Source of the DNA: an uncultured Planctomycetaceae bacterium | Lineage (GTDB): Bacteria; Planctomycetota; Planctomycetia; Pirellulales; Pirellulaceae | DNA length: 64,000 nucleotides | Assembly (NCBI GenBank): GCA_937862885.1 | Contig: CALMEE010000007.1 | Span: forward strand, 1 to 64,000 | Direction: 5' to 3' | In this document: in pieces, positions 17,977 through 26,586 of the stretch | Position numbering within the stretch: the first letter of the stretch is position 1 | How the letters are laid out: the number at the start of each line of letters is the position of its first letter | Position numbers and translations under genes: made by a program | The notes under the pieces: model-generated | Told to the model about the DNA's origin: nothing | Database searches by the model: none | The model's input: the letters and a program-made list of their open reading frames with translations, nothing else

Positions 17977-18470
17977 AACCCGACGAACTCATCAAATCCG
18001 TCTATGACGAAATGCGGCGGTTGGCCCAAGTCAAATTGCATGAAGAATCACCAGGGCACTCGTTGAGTGCCACTGCTTTGGTCCATGAAGTGTGGTTGAA
18101 ACTGGCTGATGCTTCGGTAGATTGGCAAGATCAGAATCATTTTCTGCGCACAGCTGCCACGGCAATGCGACGAATCTTAGTCGATCACGCCCGCGCCAAG
18201 CTCGCACAAAAGCGAGGGGGTGGCGCCGCGCGAGTTGAACTTTTGGACATTGATTCTCCCCTGCCCGATGCAGAACTGTTGGATTTGGATAGTGCGTTAA
18301 ACAAATTAGCGGAACTTAAGCCAGATCACGCCAAATTAATCGAACTGCGCTACTTTGCCGGACTCACCGGCGATGAGGCAGCCGAAGCGCTCGGTGTCTC
18401 CCCTGCCACGGTTGACCGCATGTGGCGTTATGCCCGCGCCTGGCTCATGACAGAAATGAAATCGAATTGA
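17973..18470 (+). CDS. ECF RNA polymerase sigma factor (TIGR02999-like, kinase-associated)
   Basis: A 165-residue extracytoplasmic-function sigma factor. Region 2 is seen in SATALVHEVWLKLAD and FLRTAATAMRRILVDHAR; region 4 is a helix-turn-helix in LRYFAGLTGDEAAEALGVSPATVDRMWRYAR. This matches the planctomycete/acidobacterial ECF group recognised by the VHEVWLKL and RILVDHAR motifs, whose members are usually encoded beside a Ser/Thr kinase rather than an anti-sigma factor. Its ATGA start overlaps the kinase stop, so the two are co-translated. No anti-sigma gene is nearby, which fits control by phosphorylation. Target promoters unknown. Confidence 0.93.
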   Translation: MKPDELIKSVYDEMRRLAQVKLHEESPGHSLSATALVHEVWLKLADASVDWQDQNHFLRTAATAMRRILVDHARAKLAQKRGGGAARVELLDIDSPLPDAELLDLDSALNKLAELKPDHAKLIELRYFAGLTGDEAAEALGVSPATVDRMWRYARAWLMTEMKSN

Positions 18471-18521
18471 GTCAGACTCGCCTTTCGCACGCTGCGTGCA
18501 TTCAAGAAATTTGAACGAGCC

Positions 18522-19514
18522 TCAAATGTGTCCACGAACTGCTGGTTTGATCGATGCTTGATAGATGTCAGCCAAGCTGCGGTGCACTTCGTCGGAAAGA
18601 CGCGGCAAGTCACTTGCTCCAGCATTTTGGCGTGCTTGTATCGCATGTTTGGCGCCGGGAATTACTGTTGTAACCTGCGGAAAATCAAGGCACCACCGTA
18701 ACGCCCATTGCGCCATCAATTGCCCAGCAGGAACAAAGTTTTTGAGCTTCTCGACAACCTCCAAACCTAATTCCCAAGGTACTCCGGCGAACGTCTCACC
18801 GACATTGAACTTTTCCCCGTGCCGATTGAAGGTGCGGTGGTCAGCCACGGCAAACTCTGTCTTGCGATCGAAACCGCCTGCCAATAATCCACTGGCTAAC
18901 GGTAAACGGACGATAATCGCAACCTGTTTTTGACGTGCGCGTTCCAACAAGGCGTCAGCCGGACACTGCCGAAAAATATTGAAGATAATTTGCAAGGAAT
19001 TCAAACCAGGGATTTCCAAGCAGTTCAAGGCTTCGTCAATCGTTTCGACGGATGCCCCAAACGCGCGAATTTTGCCCTCCCTTTTCAAATCAGCCAACGT
19101 ATCCCAGACGCCATATTCGCTGAGTTGTTCGAGTGGTAAACAATGCGTTTGAGTCAGGTCAAGCACGTCAATTCCCAGCCGTATCAGCGAATCCTCCGTG
19201 TGTTGCCGAATGTTATGCGGTGTGAAATTTTCGGGCCAACCGGGATCGCTACGTCGACCTAGCTTGGTGGCAATAAAAATTCGGTCGCGCGATGCCGTTT
19301 CGCTCAGGAACTGGCCGACAAGTCGTTCACTCCGACCATTGCCGTAGATATCTGCGGTATCAAAAAACGTGATGCCGGATTCGGCGGCCGCATGTAGTGT
19401 ATCGATTGCTTGCTTGTCGCCGACATCCCCCCATTCTGTGCCACCAATTTGCCAGCATCCCATACCAACTTCAGATACGCAGATGTCCAGATTTGAAAAC
19501 TTGCGACTTTGCAT
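18522..19514 (-). CDS. Aldo/keto reductase
   Basis: A 330-residue NAD(P)H-dependent (beta/alpha)8 oxidoreductase. The catalytic tetrad is visible: Asp and Tyr in FFDTADIYG, Lys in IATKLG, and His in LTQTHCLPL. The C-terminal coenzyme-binding segment reads TTVIPGAKHAIQARQN. AGGAG lies just upstream of the ATG. Substrate cannot be told; the sequence resembles the YajO/Tas-like group that reduces sugars or small aldehydes. Its stop faces the sigma factor gene, with 51 bp between. Confidence 0.9.
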   Translation of the reverse strand: MQSRKFSNLDICVSEVGMGCWQIGGTEWGDVGDKQAIDTLHAAAESGITFFDTADIYGNGRSERLVGQFLSETASRDRIFIATKLGRRSDPGWPENFTPHNIRQHTEDSLIRLGIDVLDLTQTHCLPLEQLSEYGVWDTLADLKREGKIRAFGASVETIDEALNCLEIPGLNSLQIIFNIFRQCPADALLERARQKQVAIIVRLPLASGLLAGGFDRKTEFAVADHRTFNRHGEKFNVGETFAGVPWELGLEVVEKLKNFVPAGQLMAQWALRWCLDFPQVTTVIPGAKHAIQARQNAGASDLPRLSDEVHRSLADIYQASIKPAVRGHI

Positions 19515-19670
19515 GTTGCTCCTCTATCGATGGAAAATCCCATTTCCCAATGAATTAATGATTGCGCGCGACAATGTAGAAAAACTCTGACGATGCGGCT
19601 TATGATAATCACAGTTATACTATGGCGAAGCCAACCTGACACGTACACAACCTGCGATTGAGAAGTCGCC

Positions 19671-20435
19671 ATGCGACAAACATCGAGTAAGTTCCAGTTC
19701 CGTGAATTTTGTGTCGACGATGATCGGTGTGCGATGAAAGTGGGAACCGACGGTATCTTGTTGGGCGCTTGGACCAGCGCTCATCCAGCGGTCAGAAAGC
19801 TTAAGCCGAGATCGATTCTGGATGTGGGATGCGGTTGCGGTTTGATCTCGCTCATGTTGGCAAGCCAATATCCTCATGCACAGGTGACGGCCATCGATAT
19901 TGATGCCCACGCGACCTTCCAAGCTGCTGACAATTTTCGAAGATCAAGATGGGCGAGTTGTTTTCATGCCAAATCCATGTCGTTGTCACAATTTGCAATT
20001 TCCGAGCAGCGCGGGACGATTGATCTTGTCGTCAGTAATCCGCCATATTTCTCCGCAGGCACATTGCCGCCAGCCGTCAATCGCCGCTTGGCGAGGCACC
20101 AGCAAGCGATGACGATGCAAAGCCTCCTGGCCGATACGGCATCCCTGGCAAACTCGTGCTCATTGTTGTCATTGGTTCTGCCGTCGTTTGACGAAGATCG
20201 ATTAATGGTCGATGCGGCAGAGAATGCATGGCATGTCGAAACGGTGACGGAAGTCAGATCCTTTCCACACCGACTTCCGCATCGTATCTTGATTTTGCTT
20301 AGCCGGACCGAGGTTACAATTAGCCGACAAGAACTGGTTATTTATCAAGCTCCCGGGCGGTATTCACGAGCGTTCTGGGAGCTAACCAACGCCTACTACC
20401 TCGATTCCACACCAGCCAAGCCGGTTGATAGCTAG
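19671..20435 (+). CDS. trmN6: tRNA1(Val) (adenine(37)-N6)-methyltransferase, TrmN6-like
   Basis: A 254-residue class I SAM methyltransferase. The N-terminus CAMKVGTDGILLGAW is nearly identical to the E. coli YfiC/TrmN6 signature. Motif I is DVGCGCGLISLMLA, and the catalytic N6-adenine motif is SNPPYF. The C-terminal RLPHRILILLSR segment also fits. The enzyme methylates A37 of a valine tRNA in E. coli; the planctomycete substrate is assumed to be the same. It is divergent from the aldo/keto reductase gene and convergent with the ABC-F gene, 9 bp apart. Confidence 0.88.
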   Translation: MRQTSSKFQFREFCVDDDRCAMKVGTDGILLGAWTSAHPAVRKLKPRSILDVGCGCGLISLMLASQYPHAQVTAIDIDAHATFQAADNFRRSRWASCFHAKSMSLSQFAISEQRGTIDLVVSNPPYFSAGTLPPAVNRRLARHQQAMTMQSLLADTASLANSCSLLSLVLPSFDEDRLMVDAAENAWHVETVTEVRSFPHRLPHRILILLSRTEVTISRQELVIYQAPGRYSRAFWELTNAYYLDSTPAKPVDS

Positions 20436-20444
20436 TTGATGGCA

Positions 20445-22334
20445 TCAATTGAATTGCGAAGCTTCTTCCCAATGTTCATAAAGAACGAGCAGTTCCTGTT
20501 CGAGTTGTTCCAGTTGTTGTGCAGCGAGAGAAACTTGCGTACCGTTACGCAAGAATTCTGGGTTGCTCAGATCGGTGTGCAGTTGTTCGATTTGTTGTTC
20601 GTGCAGGGCGATGTCGGCTTCTATGGCTTCAAGCTTGCGGTAGGGAAATTTGCGCTTGGGCCGATTTGTTTCTCGATTGCGGAGCCGTTTATTGTCATCC
20701 GTTGTTGGTCTACTGCCGTTCGTTTCGGTGGCTCGCAAAGCTCTTAAGTGTTGGTAAGTATCGTAGTTCCCCTCGATGATTGTGGGTTGCGGGCCATCCA
20801 CAACGATCAAATGGTCGCACACTTGATTGATAAAGTAGCGGTCGTGGCTGACGATTAGCATTGTTCCTTGAAAAGTTTTTAGCGCCGCTTGCAAAGCTTC
20901 GCGTGACCATAAATCGAGATGGTTTGTTGGTTCGTCTAGGATCAGGAAATTCGCGTTTTCGGCGGCAAGTTTGGCAAGAGCCACTCGTGTGCGTTGTCCA
21001 CCACTCAAGTTCCCCACTTTCTGCAGTGCCAGATCACCAGTGATGCCAAACTTTGCTAAATAGTCACGTCGTTGTTGGTCAATCAAATTATCCTGGCTAG
21101 GGCGAATCGCTTCCAACGCAATACAATCCGAGTCGATACCTAACAGCTGTTGGTCGAAATAGGCGAATTGTACACGGTGCCCGATCGTAATCTTCCCTTC
21201 GTCTGCTGTTTCCTGGCCAACCAAGCAACGCAACAATGTTGTCTTTCCGCAGCCATTCGGCCCGAGGATTCCCCATCGTTCTCCACGTTCAATCTGAAAG
21301 GTGAGTTCGCGGAAAAGTGGCTTGTCGTAAGATTTTGCGATGTCCTGGGTCTTGATAACGATGTCGCCCGCCCGCTCAACGTCAGGAAAATTCATCCTCG
21401 GCAGCGGAATCTCGCGAGGCAGCGCGACCAATTCAATTCGCTCTAGTTTCTTCTTGCGATCTTCTGCTTGAGCGTGTTTTTGTCCAGCATGATGGCGGCG
21501 GACAAACTCTTCCAGCTTCTCAATTTCGATTTGTTGTTTTTCGTAAGTTCGACGTTCGACTTCCAGACGCTGTTGCTTCAGTTGGACGTACTTTGAGTAA
21601 TTTCCAGGATAGTCATCAATCGTTCCGTCGATCAACTCCAACGTTCGCTCGGCAACACGATCCAAGAAGTAACGATCGTGGCTAACGAGTAGAAATGCTT
21701 GTTTCGAATTCGCCAGAAACGACTCGAGCCATTCCGTGGCCCCAATGTCGAGATGATTTGAGGGTTCGTCCAGGATCATCAAATCTGGCTCTTGCAATAA
21801 GAGCTTTGCAAGCAGCAAACGATTTACTTGGCCACCGCTGAGTAAATTCGCCGCTTGTTGAAAGTCTTGTGACTGGAACCCGAGCCCTTGCAGAACTCGC
21901 TCGATACGATGGTCGAAATGATAACCATCTCGCTGACGAAGGTGTTGCTGAATTTCATCAAACCGCTCAGTTAGCCGTGCAATCTCGTTTGGGTCTGAGG
22001 TCTCAGCAATTCTAGTTGCAAGTCGCTCACCTTCGATTTGCAAATCGATCAAGGGTTGCATCGCAGACATGGCGATTTGCCAGACAGTTTCTCCTGGTTG
22101 GAACACCACGGATTGTTGCAGCCAACCAACGGAGGCTTTCGGTGCCAGGGTGACTTCACCTGAATTTGCCTGTTCATCTCCGCAAATAATGCGAATCAAC
22201 GTCGTTTTGCCGCAACCGTTGGGTCCGACAAGGCACACATGTTCGCCACGGCGAATTTGGAACGATGCGCCGTCCAATGTTGGCTGTTCGCTAAAATATT
22301 TTGTGATTTGATCAACTTGTAGCAACAAGCTCAT
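20445..22334 (-). CDS. ABC-F family ATPase (Uup/YdiF-like)
   Basis: About 629 residues from ATG 22334 (the longer frame would start at TTG). Two soluble ABC domains in tandem: Walker A GPNGCGKTT twice, signatures LLSGGQVNR and LSGGQRTR, Walker B MILDEPSNHLD and LILDEPTNHLD, and H-loops LLVSHDRYF and LIVSHDRYF. The charged linker between them (KLEEFVRRHHAGQKHAQAEDRKKKLER) is the P-site tRNA interaction motif of ABC-F proteins. A C-terminal coiled coil (residues about 555-625) places it nearer Uup than EttA. No membrane segments; acts on ribosomes, probably in relieving stalls. Confidence 0.93.
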   Translation of the reverse strand: MSLLLQVDQITKYFSEQPTLDGASFQIRRGEHVCLVGPNGCGKTTLIRIICGDEQANSGEVTLAPKASVGWLQQSVVFQPGETVWQIAMSAMQPLIDLQIEGERLATRIAETSDPNEIARLTERFDEIQQHLRQRDGYHFDHRIERVLQGLGFQSQDFQQAANLLSGGQVNRLLLAKLLLQEPDLMILDEPSNHLDIGATEWLESFLANSKQAFLLVSHDRYFLDRVAERTLELIDGTIDDYPGNYSKYVQLKQQRLEVERRTYEKQQIEIEKLEEFVRRHHAGQKHAQAEDRKKKLERIELVALPREIPLPRMNFPDVERAGDIVIKTQDIAKSYDKPLFRELTFQIERGERWGILGPNGCGKTTLLRCLVGQETADEGKITIGHRVQFAYFDQQLLGIDSDCIALEAIRPSQDNLIDQQRRDYLAKFGITGDLALQKVGNLSGGQRTRVALAKLAAENANFLILDEPTNHLDLWSREALQAALKTFQGTMLIVSHDRYFINQVCDHLIVVDGPQPTIIEGNYDTYQHLRALRATETNGSRPTTDDNKRLRNRETNRPKRKFPYRKLEAIEADIALHEQQIEQLHTDLSNPEFLRNGTQVSLAAQQLEQLEQELLVLYEHWEEASQFN

Positions 22335-22499
22335 GGTAACTGGCAATCGACAAAAAAAGCCAGCCTGAGTATCGGACCTGGCCTTGATACCGGGCTGGCA
22401 AGCTTTCGCAATATTGTCTACGAATCGAAGGGATGGTCAACGTCATTTTAGGCCGATTAGAGCCGGTGAACGCGAAATTCGTCGGGTCTCCATCGATGA

Positions 22500-23336
22500 T
22501 TATTGCTTCAGTGCGTGCCGGGCGATCGCATTGACGTAGCTTGAAATCAGGTGATCGTGAAAGTGCCTCCCTTGGAGCAGCTTGATTGATTTGCACATTC
22601 CGCGAAAACCGTCGCTGTGCAGATTCCAGCCGGTCATGGTGTGCAACTCGCCTGACTTATTGATGATGTGCGCCTCGCCTTCATGCCGATAGCCCATCCA
22701 GTTCGCTGGCAGATAGGGAACAAAGTCGCGACCATTGACCCAGCGGTGGTGTTTCAATTCGGTCTGAGACACGTATGAGCGATTGCCAACGCGTGGACTG
22801 CCATAGGTGAAAACGGCGGCAGGTTCATTTTGCAAGGCAGACATCAAACAGCGATAGGCTGAAATGAAAGCTAGAGCACCTCCGATGCAATGTCCAGCGA
22901 ACCACAAACAGCGCCGGTCAAGTTTCATGGCTTGTTCGACTTGCGGCCACAACCCGTCAACGCGCTTTTTGAAAGTCGAGTGCACCCGACCTTCCGTCTC
23001 GGCCATGACCAGCTCACCATGCATGGCGTTTAGCAATTGCTGTCGATTTGTAGCCTCAATGTCACGGAACACGACAACGCTGTCATGTTCATTGCTGATC
23101 CAATGTGCTTGGGAATCGAAAAACTTGAAGCCTTGCACCTGTGTGAAGCCGATGCGGGCGACTGCCTTTTCGAACTCCTCTGGCTTTAAGTAAGCTACGA
23201 GCGCAATCTCAGCGAACAATAACGCTTGTTTGAGATGACCTAACTGACCAATTGGGGTCTCAAGCGTCAATTTCAACTGAATATGATCTGCCGTCTTTTT
23301 GGATATCGGTTCAACCTGAGTTGTTGGTAGGGGCAT
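22500..23336 (-). CDS. Lipase class 3 family protein with Cys in the nucleophile position
   Basis: A 278-residue alpha/beta hydrolase of the Lipase_3 family. The nucleophile elbow reads AGHCIGGALAF, with Cys150 where the family has Ser (GHSLGG). The other triad members can be placed: Asp204 in VNGRDFVPYLP and His262 in HDHLISSYV. The oxyanion-side motif YGSPRVGN is normal. No signal peptide is evident. A Cys nucleophile is known in dienelactone hydrolases and PHA synthases, so the protein may still be catalytic, but lipase activity should not be assumed. It is 165 bp upstream of the ABC-F gene on the same strand. Confidence 0.85.
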   Translation of the reverse strand: MPLPTTQVEPISKKTADHIQLKLTLETPIGQLGHLKQALLFAEIALVAYLKPEEFEKAVARIGFTQVQGFKFFDSQAHWISNEHDSVVVFRDIEATNRQQLLNAMHGELVMAETEGRVHSTFKKRVDGLWPQVEQAMKLDRRCLWFAGHCIGGALAFISAYRCLMSALQNEPAAVFTYGSPRVGNRSYVSQTELKHHRWVNGRDFVPYLPANWMGYRHEGEAHIINKSGELHTMTGWNLHSDGFRGMCKSIKLLQGRHFHDHLISSYVNAIARHALKQ

Positions 23337-23547
23337 AAACTGAAAAGAACAGTAATTGGGCGCGAATAATCGAAATCAAGTCGCCGGTTCGCAGGGCTGA
23401 TTGGATCGTTTCCCATCCATGGCAGCGTATTGGCTGAGACCAGTGGAAGCAACCGCGGACCGGCATACATGAAAAACTACTATTCTAACCTGAGCCGTCA
23501 ATGTTGAAAGGTAACGACCCGGTTTGCACGCTGTGAATTAGCAAATT

Positions 23548-24957
23548 CTAAGCGGCTTCAACTAATTCAATTACCCGCATGGAGCGCCATTTTCCTCCCA
23601 GAAATCTCAGGCCGAAGATGGTTGCGGTAGCCCAGACCCAGCCAGTGATCAAGACCCAACTTCCAAAGACATTAAAACTCAACCGTTCGATTGCCAGCCA
23701 ACTGCCAAGTGCCAAAAAAACAGCCATCACCAGGGAAACTAAAAAGACAAATCGAGTATCGCCGGCACCCTTGATCGCGCTTGAAAACACAATTAGCATT
23801 GCATCGAACAGGTTGTATGCGGCGACAAACCGTAACAGAGTAATCGCCAGATTTTGCACTTCGACCGAATACTCTGGATCCGATTCAACTAAGAAGAATG
23901 TAAACAAGAAAACTTGTGGAATCAATAAGTACAACAATGAAATGATGGTCATGTAGGTCAACGCCACAATCAAAGTCGTATGGGTGGCGCGTGCGGCAAG
24001 TTCAGGTTGATTTTCTCCCAAGCGTTGGCCGACAAGAATCCCAACTGCTAAACCAAAACCCCAAATCGGCATGAACGCAAGTGTGCTGATACTGAATGCC
24101 ATTGAAGTCGCCTCGTGTTCCAGACTGCCCAGACGACCAATCAACATCACGAAAACGGTAAAGCCGACAACATCAACTAACATCTGCAAGCCGCTGGGTG
24201 CGCCATATTTCAGCAGACGCTGCATCAAATCAAAATCGAAACGATAACTACTTCCCGTCGCGAATTTTAAACGGTGTTGCGGTTGTAACATCAATAGCAC
24301 ATACGTGACCCCCTTGAGACAAAGGGCAAGCGAAGTTGCATAGCCGGCACCAACGATCCCCATTTCGGGAAATCCGAATTCTCCGAAAATCCAACAATAG
24401 TCCAAAACGACGTTAAGCAGCGCAAACAATGTGTCGACCCACATGACAACCGACGTGCGTCCCCGGCCACTGTAGAAGGCTGCGCCAGCTTGAGAGACTA
24501 ATATGCCGACGCTGCCCCAACTCAAAGCTTGGAAGTAGTCAGTTTCTAATTGTTGAATTTCGGCCGAATGGCCAGACAGCGAAAATAGCCAAGGGGCAAT
24601 CCAGATGAGCAGCGGCACAATGATCACTGAGCTTGAAGCAACCCAAATAGCCTGCCATACGGCACCTCCGATTTTGTTGGGTTGGTGGTTTCCCCAATAT
24701 TGCGCGACAAATGTATTGGCATAAGCGCAAACCCCGAGAGGGAAACATAGAAATACAAACCAAACCAACGAGGCAGAAAACGCCGCAGCCATCGCGGCGC
24801 CCGAAACCCAATTCAAGAAAATCCGATCAATGAACGACATCACCGTCCAAGAAAGGCTAGAAATGACCAGCGGAATCGCGATTCCGAGGACTTCGCGCCC
24901 ACCCGCTGGCCGTTTCCACCAACTCGCTTCGTGTTGATCGATCAATTTTGCTTGCAT
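23548..24957 (-). CDS. MATE family efflux transporter
   Basis: About 469 residues from ATG 24957 (an in-frame start at 25008 would add 17). Twelve predicted membrane helices in two homologous halves, starting with GIAIPLVISSLSWTVMSFIDRIFL and with the second half at ILVGQRLGENQPELAARATH, both characteristic of the MATE (MatE) superfamily. Such proteins export cationic compounds in exchange for Na+ or H+. Substrate unknown. Single gene, transcribed toward the lipase gene 211 bp away. Confidence 0.9.
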   Translation of the reverse strand: MQAKLIDQHEASWWKRPAGGREVLGIAIPLVISSLSWTVMSFIDRIFLNWVSGAAMAAAFSASLVWFVFLCFPLGVCAYANTFVAQYWGNHQPNKIGGAVWQAIWVASSSVIIVPLLIWIAPWLFSLSGHSAEIQQLETDYFQALSWGSVGILVSQAGAAFYSGRGRTSVVMWVDTLFALLNVVLDYCWIFGEFGFPEMGIVGAGYATSLALCLKGVTYVLLMLQPQHRLKFATGSSYRFDFDLMQRLLKYGAPSGLQMLVDVVGFTVFVMLIGRLGSLEHEATSMAFSISTLAFMPIWGFGLAVGILVGQRLGENQPELAARATHTTLIVALTYMTIISLLYLLIPQVFLFTFFLVESDPEYSVEVQNLAITLLRFVAAYNLFDAMLIVFSSAIKGAGDTRFVFLVSLVMAVFLALGSWLAIERLSFNVFGSWVLITGWVWATATIFGLRFLGGKWRSMRVIELVEAA

Positions 24958-25008
24958 AAGTAGTTTCTTCCCAGTTCCCAAGCTCCCGCGAATTCCAAGT
25001 AACGACAC

Positions 25009-25394
25009 GTTTCGGCCGCTGATGTTCGCTCGAAGCTAGAATTTTCGTAAGAGCGCTGCCGAAAATGTCCGTTGGCATACTCGCTTGTAGAATCCAGTAT
25101 GCAGTGTGTCGCAATCGCCATGTATTTTCAAAATTCGTGTGACCTTGACATGTTGATGCAATTTTCCGCCATCGTTGAAATTTCGGGGCCTTCGTCGTGC
25201 ATTCGAAATGATTGTGCGGCTGAAAGTTCGGTGACAATTGCGGGATTTGAAAAACATCGAGACGGATTATTTGGTTTTAAACTTATTCGCATACCATTTC
25301 GCTTGAGTGCATTATTATGTGATGAACAGATGCGCGCTATGCGACGCCCTTGATGAAATTTATTCGCGTGACTCGGACGGAAACGTTTCCTTTA
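25009..25394. other. Intergenic region, nothing recognised
   Basis: Lies between the CDF transporter stop and the MATE gene (both minus). No gene, clear hairpin or repeat seen; it presumably carries the MATE promoter. Confidence 0.4.
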
Positions 25395-26306
25395 TCATTG
25401 GCTGGCTGTTGTCTGGTCGCTTTGCGGTTCGGTTGCCGGTTCGATATGAATCAGAACTCCAACCAAGTTGGGCAGCTGCGCTTTGAGGATAGATTTGACT
25501 TTTCCGGCCAACGCATGCGCGACTCGGATGGTCGATTCTGGGTTGACATGCAGATGCATATCCACATGATATCCGGATCCGCTTTTCCGCACGTAAACCT
25601 TTTCGATCTGGTGAACCCCTTCGACCTCTGCAGCGATACGGCTGATGTTTACGGACATTTCTTCCGAAGTGGCGTCGAGCAGTTCGACCAGCGCAGGTCG
25701 AATCAGGCCTGTAGCGGTGATCAGAATAATGCCACTTGCAAATATCGCTGCGGCCTCATCGGCAAGCACCAGTGCGTCAAGACCCGTGAGTCCAGGCCCC
25801 CAAACGGCAATCGACACTCCGACAAAGGCAGCGGCGGACGTGATGGCATCCGAGCGATGATGCCAAGCGTCGGCGCGGGCCGCGTCCGAGTTAAACTGAA
25901 CTGCGCCGCGCATCACAAAACGAAACAAGATTTCTTTTACGGCAATGACTGCCGCGAGCACTGCCAATGTCCAGGCGGCCGGGGCTTGATGCGGAACGAC
26001 AATCTCGTGGAAGGCTTTGACAACAATGTAAAGTGCTGCGATTACAAGCATACCGCCCACCGTGAGTGCCGCGACTGCTTCTGCCTTACCATAGCCGTAA
26101 GGGTGACTTGGGTCAGGTGGCCGGGCAGCAACTCTCAACGCTTGCCAGACCAATACCGAACCAATGGTGTCGGCCAAGGATTCAATCGCATCGGCGACCA
26201 AGGCACTCGATCGGCCAAAAATGCCTGCCGCCAACTTGATCGCTGCGAGCAATAAACTGGCCACCAAGCCAATCAGTGTGTTCTGCTGTAGATTTTGTCG
26301 AGTCAT
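25395..26306 (-). CDS. Cation diffusion facilitator family metal transporter
   Basis: A 303-residue transporter with six membrane helices. The metal-site signatures are present: DAIESLAD in helix 2 and DAWHHRSDA in helix 5, plus HPYGYGKAEAVAAL between them. The C-terminal cytoplasmic metallochaperone-like domain (VEGVHQIEKVYVRKSGSGYHVDMHLHVNP) is typical. CDF proteins export Zn2+, Fe2+, Co2+ or Mn2+ using the proton gradient. The HHxxD form of the helix 5 motif fits zinc or iron types. Stands alone on the minus strand. Confidence 0.92.
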   Translation of the reverse strand: MTRQNLQQNTLIGLVASLLLAAIKLAAGIFGRSSALVADAIESLADTIGSVLVWQALRVAARPPDPSHPYGYGKAEAVAALTVGGMLVIAALYIVVKAFHEIVVPHQAPAAWTLAVLAAVIAVKEILFRFVMRGAVQFNSDAARADAWHHRSDAITSAAAFVGVSIAVWGPGLTGLDALVLADEAAAIFASGIILITATGLIRPALVELLDATSEEMSVNISRIAAEVEGVHQIEKVYVRKSGSGYHVDMHLHVNPESTIRVAHALAGKVKSILKAQLPNLVGVLIHIEPATEPQSDQTTASQ

Positions 26307-26586
26307 TCACGCAGGTTAACGAGATATCAGTTGCATCAATTGATTTTCGACTGAGGGTCGAACGAAAAATCCGTTTAGCTGGTTATCGTTACCCGTTGTA
26401 ATGTGATTCCCTAGTCAGCGATGCGATGTGCAAAAATAATCCGCAGAAAAGCAGGTTTGGTCGGCGAACCACTGCAGGCTGTTTCATTAAAGCGTTGTGT
26501 ATCCCGCAAACTCGTGAACGGTGGAGCGAAAATGCGAAGGAGGCAATTGTGCCCGCACGCCCCAAACGATTGTGCGACATCAGTAT

